Shown here: piece by piece, positions 21,472 to 31,451 of the stretch
Position numbering within the stretch: the stretch's first letter is position 1
Layout: each line of letters begins with the position of its first letter
Assembly (NCBI GenBank): GCA_013076295.1
Contig: RQOL01000636.1
Location: 62,001 to 126,000, forward strand
Source: Sanderia malayensis
Taxonomy: Eukaryota > Cnidaria > Scyphozoa > Semaeostomeae > Pelagiidae
Reading direction: 5' to 3'
Length of the DNA stretch: 64,000 nucleotides
Position numbers and translations under genes: made by a program
The notes under the pieces: model-generated
Databases searched by the model: none
The model's input: only the letters and a program-made list of their open reading frames with translations
Told to the model about the DNA's origin: nothing

Positions 21472-22863
21472 CTATGCAATTACGCTGCTAGATAATTGTT
21501 CCAAATTAAGGAGTTTGCGATACAAATTGCAAACATGATGCAATGAAAAATGTGTAAATTCATGGTGCTGAAGATTTCCTGCACAGAATAACTTTTCAGG
21601 ATCATTAATTGTGCAAGCAGCAAATGAAGATATTGCAATTTCTGGATCACACAGTTTATATCCAACATCTTTTAAATCAAGGAGCAGTAGCTTTCCTTCA
21701 CTATCAAGAAATGAAAAATGGCATACGGCTACTGCTTTTTCATAGATATCCTTGTCTACAATGTCTGGTGTGCGTGGTTCTCCATTGATGTTTACATATT
21801 TGACAAGGGTTCCAGGTAGGAATGGTTCCACTGTCACAGGCACATAGTCTATCATTGAAAAATATATCTCAGCATAACTAAAAATGGATCCAAATAGTTC
21901 CTTTTCTTCAATCTACTTTTCCAAGGGATGTAAAATCCCCTTAGCAGCCATATGCATCTGCACCTGCTTTCTTGTGTGTTCTGCAACTGTGGTGTCCCCA
22001 AGTAGTGGTTTGATGCTTTCCCATGTTTCTGCTTGGAACTTTTTTACAACCCAAGTCCCTTTAAAAACCCCTTTCTTGTTGACTGCTTTAAAAGGGTTTC
22101 TAAAGCCTCCTGCTGCAAAATGTGTCCTTTCTAATTGAAAATTATGTGGATCATTCTTTACCCATACCTTGTCGATGATGCTAAAAAATTCCAGTTGCAA
22201 TGTAACATCATCATATACTTCAGGTTGGATAAGCTTTCCAGCACCTAGAAGATCAGCTATTGTTACAGATTTTTGGACAACAGCAGCCTTAACTTGCTCA
22301 GCACTTGATGTTGCTGATGAAATTCCAGTCATTCTTAGCTTTGGTGAATACACTTTTAGATGGCAAACTGAACAACATGATGCTTGAGTGCTGACATTCT
22401 TATTGAAATCTGGGTTGAATTCATAATTTTGACGTTGATTAGTAGGCCTGTCCAGCTTTCGCACTCCACTTGCTGATGTCATAAACCGCACTAGATTCAC
22501 TTTTTTCTTCCCCATTACATGCCCGTCCAAGGTGCAAGAAGGACCCCTGTCGCTATACAGAACATCGCAAGAGCCTGTGGGAGCACCATAACAGGACTCA
22601 CATGCATGTTTAATATTTTTCAATGTTAATGATTCATACTGCGTGAAGTCCACAAAGTCCTTTGAATCCAGTGGCTCAAATTTTTTCAATTTTCCAGTTG
22701 GCTGGGAGTTAACTCTCTGCAGAACAATAGATTTGATGCTCTTTTTTGCCTTCTTGCCTTTACCATGCCCTGCATTGTCTTCTTGACCGATTCGTTGAGC
22801 TTTTACCTTTGCCATGAAATTACTGTATGCATCTCTTCCATCCGCCATATTTGCATGCACCAC
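21472..22863 (-). pseudogene. Alpha-type protein kinase carried by the transposon
   Basis: A 464-codon minus-strand frame, open except for one TAG (21,913-21,915). The N-terminal half is hydrophilic with Cys clusters (CESCYGAPTGSC, CCSVCHLKV). The C-terminal half is an alpha-kinase domain: GVFKGTWVVKKF (glycine-rich strand and ATP-binding Lys), HTRKQVQMHMAAKG, VTVEPFLPGTLVKYVN, KAVAVCHFSFLDSEGKLLLLDLKDVGY (catalytic region, shown here across 21,700) and the zinc-anchored end with HHVCNLYRKLLNL. In alpha-kinases the last block usually reads HxCNxxC; here the second Cys is Arg. Alpha-kinases (eEF2K, TRPM7, MHCK) phosphorylate Ser/Thr. It lies wholly between the arms, starting about 20 bp inside the right one. 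Its role in the element is unknown. Confidence 0.85.
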
Positions 22864-22881
22864 GAGTTTCGTTTCTGTGAA

Positions 22882-23246
22882 TTACATGAAGTACTTTACT
22901 GATAGTTGATAGCGATGCGCCGCGTCGCAAAAAAAATATTTTTTTTGAATACTTTTTAAAATTCGAAAATATTATTTTCTTCTTTTGATAAATTAAACTT
23001 AATTTTATAAAACTTTTATTATGCTATTTACAAAATGAATAAGATGAATAAAACCTCTTTTTCAACATTGAAAATTTTTAAGTTCTTAAATTATTTGTAA
23101 AATTAAATTTTATTTTATTTCAATTTTATTTTATTTTATTTATCAAATTATTAAATTTTTATTTAATTACTCTAAAAATGGTAATAATTTGCAATCAGAT
23201 GCGTGAAAAACTTCATTAGTTGCGTTGATAGCCATGGGCCACAATA
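22882..23246. repeat. Right inverted arm of the alpha-kinase transposon
   Basis: Reverse complement of 19,484-19,822. It ends GATAGCCATGGGCCACAATA and is followed by TATTG. The inner edge lies just upstream of the kinase start codon, so the arm probably contains that gene's promoter. Confidence 0.9.
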
Positions 23247-23251
23247 TATTG

Positions 23252-23947
23252 TTTGTTTTCACTCTCCAGCTTCTACTAATATTTTGAATACAATGCACTT
23301 CTATTCTGCAAATGACACATCCAGGAATTAAATACACGTGGTGCAAGGGGTCATATCAGAAGTCAGGCTGATGGCAAATAGTATGCATCCCTACGATTTC
23401 CACTACAGTTTACAGTATAAAATCATTAAAAACAGGGTGTTCTCTTTCACAGAGAGGAATGAAGATGTTCTTAAAAGATGTACATCACTAATGTACATAA
23501 TCTACTGACTTTATTTGTTTCTTTTGAACACTTTCACAGATATATGAAGGAAAGATTGGACAGTTTACAAAATCGTTGAATAGAAAGTCACATGACTTCT
23601 TTTAATCTCTTGGAAGTGTAATCCGTGGAGGTTATTTGAATATTTCTCAGCAATTCAAAAGGTCGTATGTTCACTTATTATTCCAAAAGATGTACATAAA
23701 TTGTCTATATCGTTTTATTACGTTTCATTTTATTTTATTTTATTAAATTTATTACGAGATGTGAATGGAAATATTTGTCTTTTTGCTAGTGTAAACTGTT
23801 GTGTAAACTGTCCCAGCTTAGGAAGACACCAATGCAATACATAGCGAGACACTGATTAGAACAAAAAGTAATTCAGCAAAATAATACAATTATGACAAAA
23901 ACAATTATACGTGCTCGCAAGGCTGTCTATTGTTCATTTGCTTCAGT
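23252..23947. other. No supported gene
   Basis: AT-rich spacer between the alpha-kinase transposon and the HUH-Rep gene. It holds a short TTTTATTTTATT-rich patch near 23,720. The 3' part (23,820-23,947) may belong to the Rep-bearing element. Confidence 0.45.
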
Positions 23948-24904
23948 TCAGTCCATGTCCAAAAGCAGTCTTTTGCTCACTGGCCTTGAACTGATGGTGA
24001 AAGGCGGAGTCTTCTCTTCAACCCCTAGCCACGCATACGAACATGTCGCAGGTGAGATAAAAGTGTTGTAAATCACTCTTAGGGGGTCAAGAATAAATGT
24101 TTTGTCGCAGTTCGCTGGGCCAGTAATATATAAATTACGACCCCTTTCTGGACCCATGGCAAGTAATTTAACAACAGCATCAGCAATTGTGCTTCGCTGT
24201 ATGCTGTTGTTTTTTAGAATTTCCTTTGCACAAACCAACCACTCACCTTGACAGACACACTTGTCTTTGTAGACCTTCCTCAAGAGCTCGAACCTTGACA
24301 TTGAACGGCTATCCACCATTTGCTGTGCTGTTTCCATTGCCCAGACAGACTGCATAAGTTCACTGATTCGTTTCTCGCCTTTGTTCAAGACAAACTCATA
24401 CAGCCTGCTGTCACCATCTCTTTTCTTCTTTTTGGCCAGTGCCAGGAAGTGTAACTTTGAGTCAATGCTCTTGGAGATAATCATATCAGAGACTTCCAAA
24501 TTACGCTACCTGCTGCTCTTCTGTGTGGTATCCAAACCACAGGTAGGATGACCTTCACTTCTCAGAACTTGGCCAACTGGCTTTGTGACATATTTATATG
24601 CTGTGTGATAGCCGGGATGTCCTGAGAAGTGTACGACAATGTCCTTTGTCTCTTGTAGGTGCTTCTTTACTTTCGACCAGCGCTGAAGTTTGTCCAGCAG
24701 GACAAACCTGTGGAAATGGACACCACCATCGTGATGGCTTTCCATGCAGCAAGCCCACTGTAATATCATGGCAGTAGTGACTACATGGAATGCGGCAACA
24801 ACGGTTTCAGAAAATGACCTCTTTTCATATTTTTTACTGACTGCCTGGCTATAAGTTATTAGGTAAGCCCTTCTAACATTGTCAACATTTAATGATGATG
24901 CCAT
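23948..24904 (-). pseudogene. HUH-endonuclease Rep with P-loop ATPase start
   Basis: A 319-codon frame with one in-frame TAG (24,506-24,508). Motif I is YLITYSQA, motif II (HUH) is GGVHFHRFVLL and motif III is AYKYVTKP, which carries the nicking Tyr: the layout of CRESS-type and Replitron-type Rep proteins. A P-loop follows, GRNLYITGPANCDKTF, in which the second Gly of GPxNxGKT is Asp, then SYAWLGVEE. The rest of the helicase domain is missing. Intact relatives nick and join single-stranded DNA at a hairpin origin. A 15-bp stem-loop lies about 65 bp upstream. It could be a Replitron-like element or an integrated Rep gene. I treat it as a genomic relic. Confidence 0.75.
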
Positions 24905-24968
24905 TATGATACTAATGTATAAGCAATGTAGAAAGGCTAGTGAGTATGCAGTTGTGAAAATGATAACA

Positions 24969-25009
24969 GTAATTGATTGTAACAGTCTTTTTCCGTTACA
25001 ACCAATTAC
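24969..25009. other. Stem-loop upstream of the HUH-Rep gene
   Basis: Arms GTAATTGATTGTAAC and GTTACAACCAATTAC pair over 15 bp with one mismatch and enclose an 11-nt loop, AGTCTTTTTCC. The distance to the Rep start codon is about 65 bp. HUH-Rep elements usually carry an origin hairpin beside the rep gene, so this is a candidate origin or terminus. The nonanucleotide of CRESS viruses is not present. Confidence 0.6.
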
Positions 25010-25071
25010 TCTTTTTCCAGGTGAATATTCTCTGTGTTTTTCTTCGGTGCATGTGTAGCATCGTTTTCATT

Positions 25072-25790
25072 TCTTGTTTCAAGTTAACAAACATGCGTTT
25101 TTAAGACACTTTTAAAACAATTTCAGACTCCTTTTTTTCAAAATATGTTCACAATACCTTGTTCTCTTTGCCAAAATGGTTGCCACAAAAAAACAATTTG
25201 TATCGGACAACACGACCACTTTAGAGCTCCATTTGGGCCAAAAATGGGACAATCACTTGGTTTGACGTCAGGCGCAATATATAGAAATTTCTTCACATGC
25301 CCATCAAGATCAGCGCCCTTGAAAGCCCAAGAAAACACAAAAACCAACTTTATAAGTGATGTATTTCAAGAATTTGATAGGGGACAAAAGCCCTGGGACA
25401 CCCATGATTTTTGCAGGTTTTATAGACATACTTCAAGTTCACGAACATGTGTTTTTCACACACTTTTATGACATTTTCAGACTCTTTTTTTTCGCAATAT
25501 ATTCAAAATACCTTGTTCTCTTTGCACAAATGGTTTCCACAAAAAAAAAACAAATCATATCGGACAACACAACCACTTTACAGCTCCAAATAGGCCAAGA
25601 ATGGGACAATCATATGGGATGACGTCATACATACGATACAGAAAATGTTTGACATGCTCATCAAGATCAGCACCCTTGAAAATCCCAGAAAACACGAAAA
25701 CCAGCTTTATAAGTGATGTGTTTGAAGAATTTGATACCAGACAATAGGGGACAAAGGCCCTGGGACACCCAGGATTTTTGCACGCTTTAC
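25072..25790. repeat. Tandem repeat, about 348-bp unit
   Basis: Two diverged units in direct orientation (about 25,120-25,467 and 25,468-25,790), preceded by the last 50 bp of another (25,072-25,120). Shared landmarks are ACCTTGTTCTCTTTGC, TATCGGACAACAC, AATGGGACAATCA, CATCAAGATCAGC and GGGACACCCA. On the minus strand both units read as related peptides (see findings). The second unit carries a small ACCAGACAAT insertion. Confidence 0.85.
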
Positions 25791-25803
25791 ACGCATACTT
25801 CAC

Positions 25804-25925
25804 CCCCCTCCCCCCATAACAATGTTGTCTGTAGAGGCGGTGTTTTTCAATATCGCCAAAATTCTTTTGGCCTGATGACAAGAATGGACTAATGCACAAG
25901 ACAACATTGTTTTGGGGGGAGTGAC
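25804..25925. mobile_element. Small fold-back element
   Basis: Inverted arms CCCCCCATAACAATGTTGTCT (about 25,811-25,831) and AGACAACATTGTTTTGGGGGG (about 25,900-25,919) enclose about 70 bp. The structure is that of a very short MITE or fold-back element. No ORF. Target duplication not clear. Confidence 0.6.
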
Positions 25926-25955
25926 GGGTCGCATTCTGCTCACAGAGAACAAAAT

Positions 25956-26642
25956 GTGCAGAAGCACAGCATTATCGGATGCAATTTTCAAGTGTACGCA
26001 ACCTGGAATAGCTTTCTTAGTAAGCAGCTGAAGTTTCTGAGACGATTTTCCTCAGTTGAGCAAAATATGAAGAAATTGCCAAACACACGTAAAAAGAAGA
26101 ATGGAGAGCCACAAACATTTGCCAATGGCCTTCACACTATCCTCGATACAACAGATCTTCGTTGTGAAACCCCAAGTAGCCCTGCAGCCCAAAAACAATT
26201 GCACAGTTCCCATAAAAATGACAATTACTATTAGCTCCTAACTGGTTGCACACCAAATGGATACATATACTTTACTTCATCACTTTGGTCAGGTAATGTG
26301 TCTGATAAAGAATTGGTTGAAAAGTTGGGTTTCTTGGACCTTTTGAAACCAGGAGATAAAGTTATGGCAGATAAAGGCTTTGGTATCAGGGGGATGTTGG
26401 CATTGAAAAATTGTGAATCAATTCTTCCTCCCAAACTAAAGGAAGGGAATCTGAAGCCGTGTGGATCAAGAAAAGCTAGAAGAATTTCAACTGCCCGTAT
26501 CCACATTGAAAGAGCAATAGGTCGATTGAAAATCATTCGCATTCTCACTGATGTGCAGAAAACGACACAAAAAGGTTACATTGACAATGTTATCTCGGTT
26601 TGTATATTTATAGCAAATCTTGGAAATCCCTTGCTAACATAA
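25956..26642 (+). pseudogene. ISL2EU/Harbinger-group DDE transposase
   Basis: The catalytic core is complete: TILDTTDLRCETPSSPA (first Asp), a TAG stop at 26,231-26,233, LLTGCTPNGYIYFTS, LWSGNVSDKELVEKLGF, VMADKGFGIRGML (second Asp) and RIHIERAIGRLKIIRIL (Glu). This DDE_Tnp_4 pattern with a DKGF and HIERAI signature belongs to the ISL2EU and PIF/Harbinger group. The N-terminal THAP finger and helix region are not found upstream. A YqaJ gene faces it at 27,498-28,671, the pairing known for ISL2EU elements. Confidence 0.88.
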
Positions 26643-26790
26643 TAACATCTCCATACAGTAAAAACCCACAAAATAAAGACCAGTCTTTTAGGTTTTTCAA
26701 GACAGTGTGTCTAAGTTTCCTACCAAAAGTGTATTAATATGGAAAACAAGCTGGAAGGCTTAATATATTGCAGCTTTAACTATAATTGTT

Positions 26791-27381
26791 CAAAATTATC
26801 TCCTTAATTCTGGCTGTTTCTTATTTCACTGTATTCTTGTCAAACCAGTTTGTGAAGCCTTTCCCGCAAAATAAGTCATTCTTCAATAAGAATGTACTGA
26901 AACTATGTGGTTGTAGAAAGTTGTGGAGGTTGAGAAGTAAATTTACACAACAGTCTGTTCCATTATTTTGTTCAGGTACATTCAACACTGTTCTTTTTAC
27001 CGACTGCGAGAAAATCTGGAATTTCCAGGCAAGGAACTTGTTCAATTTGCTCATTTCTTGTTATCATGCTCCCTCTCGCATGACTTAAAGATTCCATCAC
27101 TGTGATACGAAAACTGGCAAAAACAACTATGTACCAGTGGCCATGGGAACACATTGGTACAACGAGAATATAATTTTGGGTCATCTCTTTAAAAAATGGA
27201 GATGCATTTTGATAATTGTTCTCTAAACTTCTAGTATGAGTTGTTTTTTGAGAAAGTGAGAGATAGAAAATGCTGCCAACGATTTTCACTCCACTTAGAT
27301 GGGGAAGTTTTTTTCCATGACTCTGGTCATATACGCTATTATGCTATCTGTGATCCAGCCATCATCTTCCAGTGCATCTAA
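26791..27381 (-). pseudogene. Ulp1-like (C48-type) cysteine protease
   Basis: On the minus strand the motif series of Ulp1/SENP-type proteases can be read in order. The entry block is LEDDGWITDSIIAYM (about 27,335-27,375). YILVVPMCSHGHWYIVVF supplies the catalytic His. VMESLSHARG stands where MDSL is expected, so the Asp is Glu. VPEQNNGTDCCVNLLLNL supplies Gln and the nucleophile Cys, and FTNWFDKN ends it. The frame changes near 27,285 and 27,055. Ulp1 enzymes cleave SUMO-type conjugates, and many transposons carry such genes. It lies between the transposase and the YqaJ gene. The second ISL2EU-type element lacks it. Confidence 0.72.
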
Positions 27382-27497
27382 ATTTCATTTAAACAATGGA
27401 AGCCTTGTAAAGTGCCCAAAGGAAAATAATCTTGATTTGCTCCACCATTGTTTTCTTGCGGCTCTTCTTTGATAATTACAATTTCTGCACTTGATCT

Positions 27498-28671
27498 TCA
27501 TGCTTTATTTTCTTCTAGGATCATTGGTAATATCCAACTAATGTAAAATTCTCTTACTTTAGTTTTAACATCATCCCAGAACTTTTTGGAGAATGGGATT
27601 TCCACAACAAAAATTCCTCCATTATATCCAGTGTCCGTATTTTGGGTAAACACTACAAAATCGCACAATGATGTGTTTGTAGCTGCCATTTGCCCCTGAA
27701 CCTGAAAATAATATTTGTGATTTTCATCTAGGCCGTAGTGTCCATCATCTAAAATTATACCTCCAACATTTTGATCCAGAAATGCCTCCCTTGGATGTTT
27801 ATTTCCATTGATATAAGGACATTTGAATTCTACTGTTGCTGTTTCACAGCACTTGCATGATCTTAATCCATCAGGACTTGCAGCTATCATTCGGTCATTG
27901 ATGCAAATGACAAGCCCTGAAGATTCTATCTTGAAATTTACATTATAATATAAGTTTATAATATTCCTTTCTGGCCTCGTGTTCATTGGTTCTGCCATAC
28001 TCAATCTGGGCAGGAAGCTTGCTGTATCTCTCCAACAAGTCTTTCTTTAGCAATCTTGCTGCAAGTGTCTCACCAGATTTTTTCTTACCTTTCTCAATCA
28101 TTCTTTGCTATGTGTTCACTTCCTTCAGTTTTTTAGTTACCGACGCCCACCTTTGTACTTTCCATGTGCTCCCTTGCCCTTGGTTTGAGACTCAAGTTGA
28201 CTTTTCTCTTCTTCTGACACACTATACTCTTCAATAATGTTTGTGCAGCCAGTCCTTCCTTGTTCATTGAATATCCTTACCTTTTCAAAGATAAATGGTA
28301 CAGGATCAAGGTTTTTCGAACCTTGAATGAATGTTTCACTAGGATCATCAAGCTCATTTTCAGTGACACTTGTTATAAAAGATCCAGTAACACATCCAAG
28401 TTGGCACAGTTTTTCCTGGATTTCTTTGAGGTCATTTTTAGAAAGGTTTTCGCGATCCTCAGTTGGATATGCATCAAAGTTGAATTCATTTTTATATGGA
28501 CCTCTAGTTTTTTTTTGACTACTGTTTATCATCAGGTAGTTCTTTCTTTAAGTTGGTCTTTTTCAAGGCTCTTAAATGGACGTTTTTTCATTGAATTGCT
28601 TGTTTTTCCAATGTTTATATCAGTAATGGCCGCAGGTCTGGTAGATCTTGTCTTTCTTTTTTCCAATGGCA
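27498..28671 (-). pseudogene. YqaJ-type nuclease of ISL2EU element 1
   Basis: The start region at about 28,671 reads MPLEKRKTRSTRPAAITDIN. A charged segment follows (28,137-28,532: KKTRGPYKNEFNFDAYP). The nuclease core is KSGETLAARLLKKDLLERY, IEYGRTNEHEARKEYY, AASPDGLRSC, TVEFKCPYINGN and KYYFQVQGQMAAT. Glu of NEHEA, Asp of SPDG and ExK of EFK form the PD-(D/E)xK-like site of YqaJ exonucleases. Frame changes near 28,540, 28,136 and 28,000 break it. ISL2EU elements encode such a protein beside the transposase, and its step in transposition is not settled. Confidence 0.83.
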
Positions 28672-28914
28672 TAACTCATGAGTAGGGCCAGTGGATGGAC
28701 GAAGACAGTCATGTAGCGAATACAATGAAGCAGCTATGTGTTTCCATGCTCCATCTTGTCCTCCCAGTCACTGGCAAAATGATGAGAAAATTGACCCTGC
28801 AGTTGAATTACATTTTGTGAAGCTATTGCCACCACCTTCAGACCATCGTTCCCTGTCCCTCACAAACCAAAGCTGATAAAAAATTTTCTTTTTTGTAAAG
28901 CTTTGTTTTTACAA
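28672..28914. other. Junction between ISL2EU element 1 and DIRS
   Basis: No convincing coding motif. A palindrome CTTTTTTGTAAA ... TTTACAAAAAAG lies near 28,887-28,918, exactly where DIRS RNase H homology ends. Element termini are not identifiable. Confidence 0.4.
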
Positions 28915-30386
28915 AAAAGCAGAAGGTCAACAAGAAGGCCAAGTGACGATCTCTGCAACTGCTCTGACGAAGACTGAACACCACAGCCATATTATCGCAT
29001 CTAAAAATTATACGCTTTCTCCCCCATGACGGACCCCAAATACTGGCAGATAGAACAACAGGAATGAACTCCTTAACCGCAATATCAATATTTGCGGAAT
29101 TTGGAGGCCAAACTTGAGCAAACAACTGCCGGCCGTAAATAGCCACGAAACCAACACTGCCTGCTGCATCAGATGTTACAGAAAGGCAGGGAGTGCTGTC
29201 CCACGAGGGAAAAAGAAGCAAGCTCTTACCGTTCCAGGCGTGCAGTAGCTTAAATCACCAAGCAAGATCATCCTATTCCCAGATAGACAGCCGAACAAAA
29301 TGATGCAATTCAGCTACCGAAGAGGCCCTGTCAATCAAACGCCTAAGAAAAGGCCTACCAAGAACAATGGCTTGACAACAATGTGGAAGGCTGCCAATTA
29401 AGGATAACAAGGCACGCTTGGTACCAGATTTTCGTTGATCCCAAGAACTCAACTGTGCTCTGATCTTCAGAAGCTTGTCTTCCGGTGAACATAATTCCAA
29501 CACCTCAGTATCTCACACAAAGCCTAAATAGGTAATAGAAGTCGAAGGCCCTTCGGTTTTATCTGCTGCGAGTGGAACACCCAAACATTCACAAATGGCA
29601 AAACACTTTTGCAAATCCCTCTCGCAAAGCGGAGAGCCGGCTGGACCGGGCAGGAGGAAATCATCTAGGTAATGCTGAACATGCAAAATATTTGCTTCAT
29701 GCCAGAAAATAAATTGCAAACTATCCGCAAACCGAGTAAAAATCCTTGGGGCCGACCACAAACCAAAAGGCAACGCTAAATCGATGTAAAAACTCCCTTT
29801 CCAGCACATACCCAGCAAATAGCGATGCTCTTGACAAATAGGCAACAGTTGATATGCCACGTCGAATATTGAATTTAGCTATGAGTGCCCCTTTTCCCAA
29901 CTGGATAATAAGAGAAACTGCTTCTGGGATACCGGCATAAGAGACAGCTGCCTCAGATTGTGCGATTAAGTCATTCACGCCATGGGCATGTGGAAATGAT
30001 AGATCAGTGATCAGCCTGAACTTACCTGGGGAAGACTTTGGGATAACGCCAAAGCGATTTAGGTGCAAATTAGTTGCAGGAAGCTTTGAAAAGGGGCCAG
30101 CTATTGAACCAAGCTTAACTTTGTCCGCAAGATAGCTATCAATAAATTCAGGCTGACTATAAGCAGACTGGCACTTATGCGTAGCTGGGCGCACATGACC
30201 CAAGGAGACCACCAGATTAAACCCATACCGCAAACCCTGCAAAACATAATGCCCATCAAGGAACGTAGAATCTGCTGAAAATACTGCCAAACGTAAAATT
30301 CGATGGTGTAATAGTAACTGGAGCAGGCAAAAAAGAGAGCAGAAAATCACAAAAATCAAGCTGACTATAATTAAAATCAAGGTCAT
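28915..30386 (-). pseudogene. DIRS reverse transcriptase and RNase H
   Basis: The RT begins in 29,721-30,386 with LHLNRFGVIPKSSPGKFRL, ITDLSFPHAHGVND and FNIRRGISTVA. In another frame (29,513-29,860) it continues YIDLALPFGLWSAPRIFTRF and QHYLDDFLL, the catalytic block. The connection is at 29,273-29,503 (KIRAQLSSWDQRK, GRPFLRRLID). RNase H is at 28,915-29,190: SVTSDAAGSVGFVAIYG, AVKEFIPVVLSASIWG, IIFRCDNMAVV. These are DIRS-specific patterns. Frame shifts at about 29,865 and 29,508 break it. Confidence 0.88.
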
Positions 30387-31451
30387 ATAGTCACTTCTGA
30401 TAACTTCGCTTCCTCGCGACAGGGGGCGAGGACTCGGCAGGTTGCTTGCGGCTTGAAGAGGACTGCTTATTAGGGCAACGGCACTCGGGATGCACCTGGC
30501 AATGATGCTGGAAACGGCAGTTCACCATATCGCAGTTACCATTATTCTAGTGAAAACAGGGGCGACCGACGACATGCGAACTTGGTGACACAGAAGACTC
30601 CTTGGAAGACATTGAGGCCTTAGCCATCACCGTTGTCATCAAGAGCGTGGGCAAGATCTCCCCCCAAATTGTGGACGGATTTTCCGTCACATGCTTACAG
30701 AAGGAAATGTCATACTCCAACCAACCCCCACCTGGAATATCACGGAATGCTGATGCAAGCAACAGGAAATAGCTAATAAGACCTGCGATCTTCTCAGGGG
30801 CCTTGTTAACAACAATCCCCATGTATACCGCCCAAGCTTCAGCCCAATCAAGGAAGTTACGCACCAACCCCAGCTCAGTGCATAACAGCTTAGCTAGCTG
30901 AGTGGATGTTGGCTCACTGGCTGGTAGGTTCTTCAGATTTCCAGGACGCAGTAGGGTTAAGTCAACGTATTGGTTAGCCTGAATTTGCTCCACCAGACAT
31001 CCTGGCACGAGGGGCAATGCCGAAGAAACTGATACCCCTGGTGTTGATACAGGTACCGCATTAGCCATGGGCCGGCCAGGGGATGGCTGTGAGACCAAAG
31101 CAGCCGAACGCATGCTGTTAGCCATTGCAACACCAGACCCCACAGGTAGAGGGGCTGGCCCATCCTGATGCTGTGGTGCTAAACTCAGAAATGACAGGGC
31201 AGTTGCAGGGTTAACGGGCTTCCCTGAGAGACAGTAGCTTCACCTGTTTGCGAAGCAGCCTCCGTGCCTGGGATGACAGCCACCCTTGCCCATTGACCAC
31301 GAGACAAGAGGCTTACAATAGTAGCCATGGTTTCCTCTAAGTTCTTGATACGGTCGGCGTCTGGGGCTACTGGCCGACCCATCACTGGTACATTGTGGGC
31401 CCCACTATCCGCACTGCTATCATGTGAAGTCATGGAACGAATGGTAGACAC
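30387..31451 (-). pseudogene. DIRS Gag-like ORF1
   Basis: The first part (31,185-31,451) has an acidic/Ser-rich N-terminus and a coiled segment RIKNLEETMATIVSLLSRG. After a frame change, 30,547-31,143 has VEQIQANQYVDLTLLRPGN, LDWAEAWAVYMGIVV and GGGWLEYDISFCKH, the DIRS ORF1 core. After an in-frame TAG comes the zinc knuckle NGNCDMVNCRFQHHC..HPEC with a basic Ser-rich tail to about 30,385. It packages the RNA in intact elements. Confidence 0.8.

Larger units (their letters stand above)
19484..23246. mobile_element. IS3EU-like transposon carrying an alpha-kinase gene (3,763 bp)
   Basis: Long inverted arms (about 19,484-19,822 and 22,882-23,246) begin TATGGTGGCCCATGG and, on the other side, TATTGTGGCCCATGG. 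The word TATTG stands immediately outside both ends (19,479-19,483 and 23,247-23,251). Inside are two convergent genes: a DDE/integrase-like transposase (+) and an alpha-type protein kinase (-), about 130 bp apart. TAY termini and a short target duplication are what I recall for the IS3EU superfamily, but that name needs a database check. The transposase is broken, so the copy cannot move itself. Confidence 0.85.
28915..31451 (-). mobile_element. DIRS-type tyrosine-recombinase retrotransposon, 3'-truncated
   Basis: Minus-strand order is Gag-like ORF, reverse transcriptase, RNase H, as in DIRS elements. The tyrosine recombinase and DNA methylase genes that normally follow are missing because homology stops at about 28,915 next to the ISL2EU-type element. 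No LTRs, as expected. Stops and frame slips throughout. Confidence 0.87.

Noticed and set aside
23948..25009. Integrated circular Rep DNA virus
   Set aside because: No capsid gene or viral origin nonanucleotide is visible, and HUH-Rep genes also occur in eukaryotic transposons, so only a Rep-type relic is claimed.
28887..28918. Palindrome CTTTTTTGTAAA / TTTACAAAAAAG as an element terminus
   Set aside because: Short, AT-rich and without flanking duplication; it could be chance, although it sits at the DIRS break.
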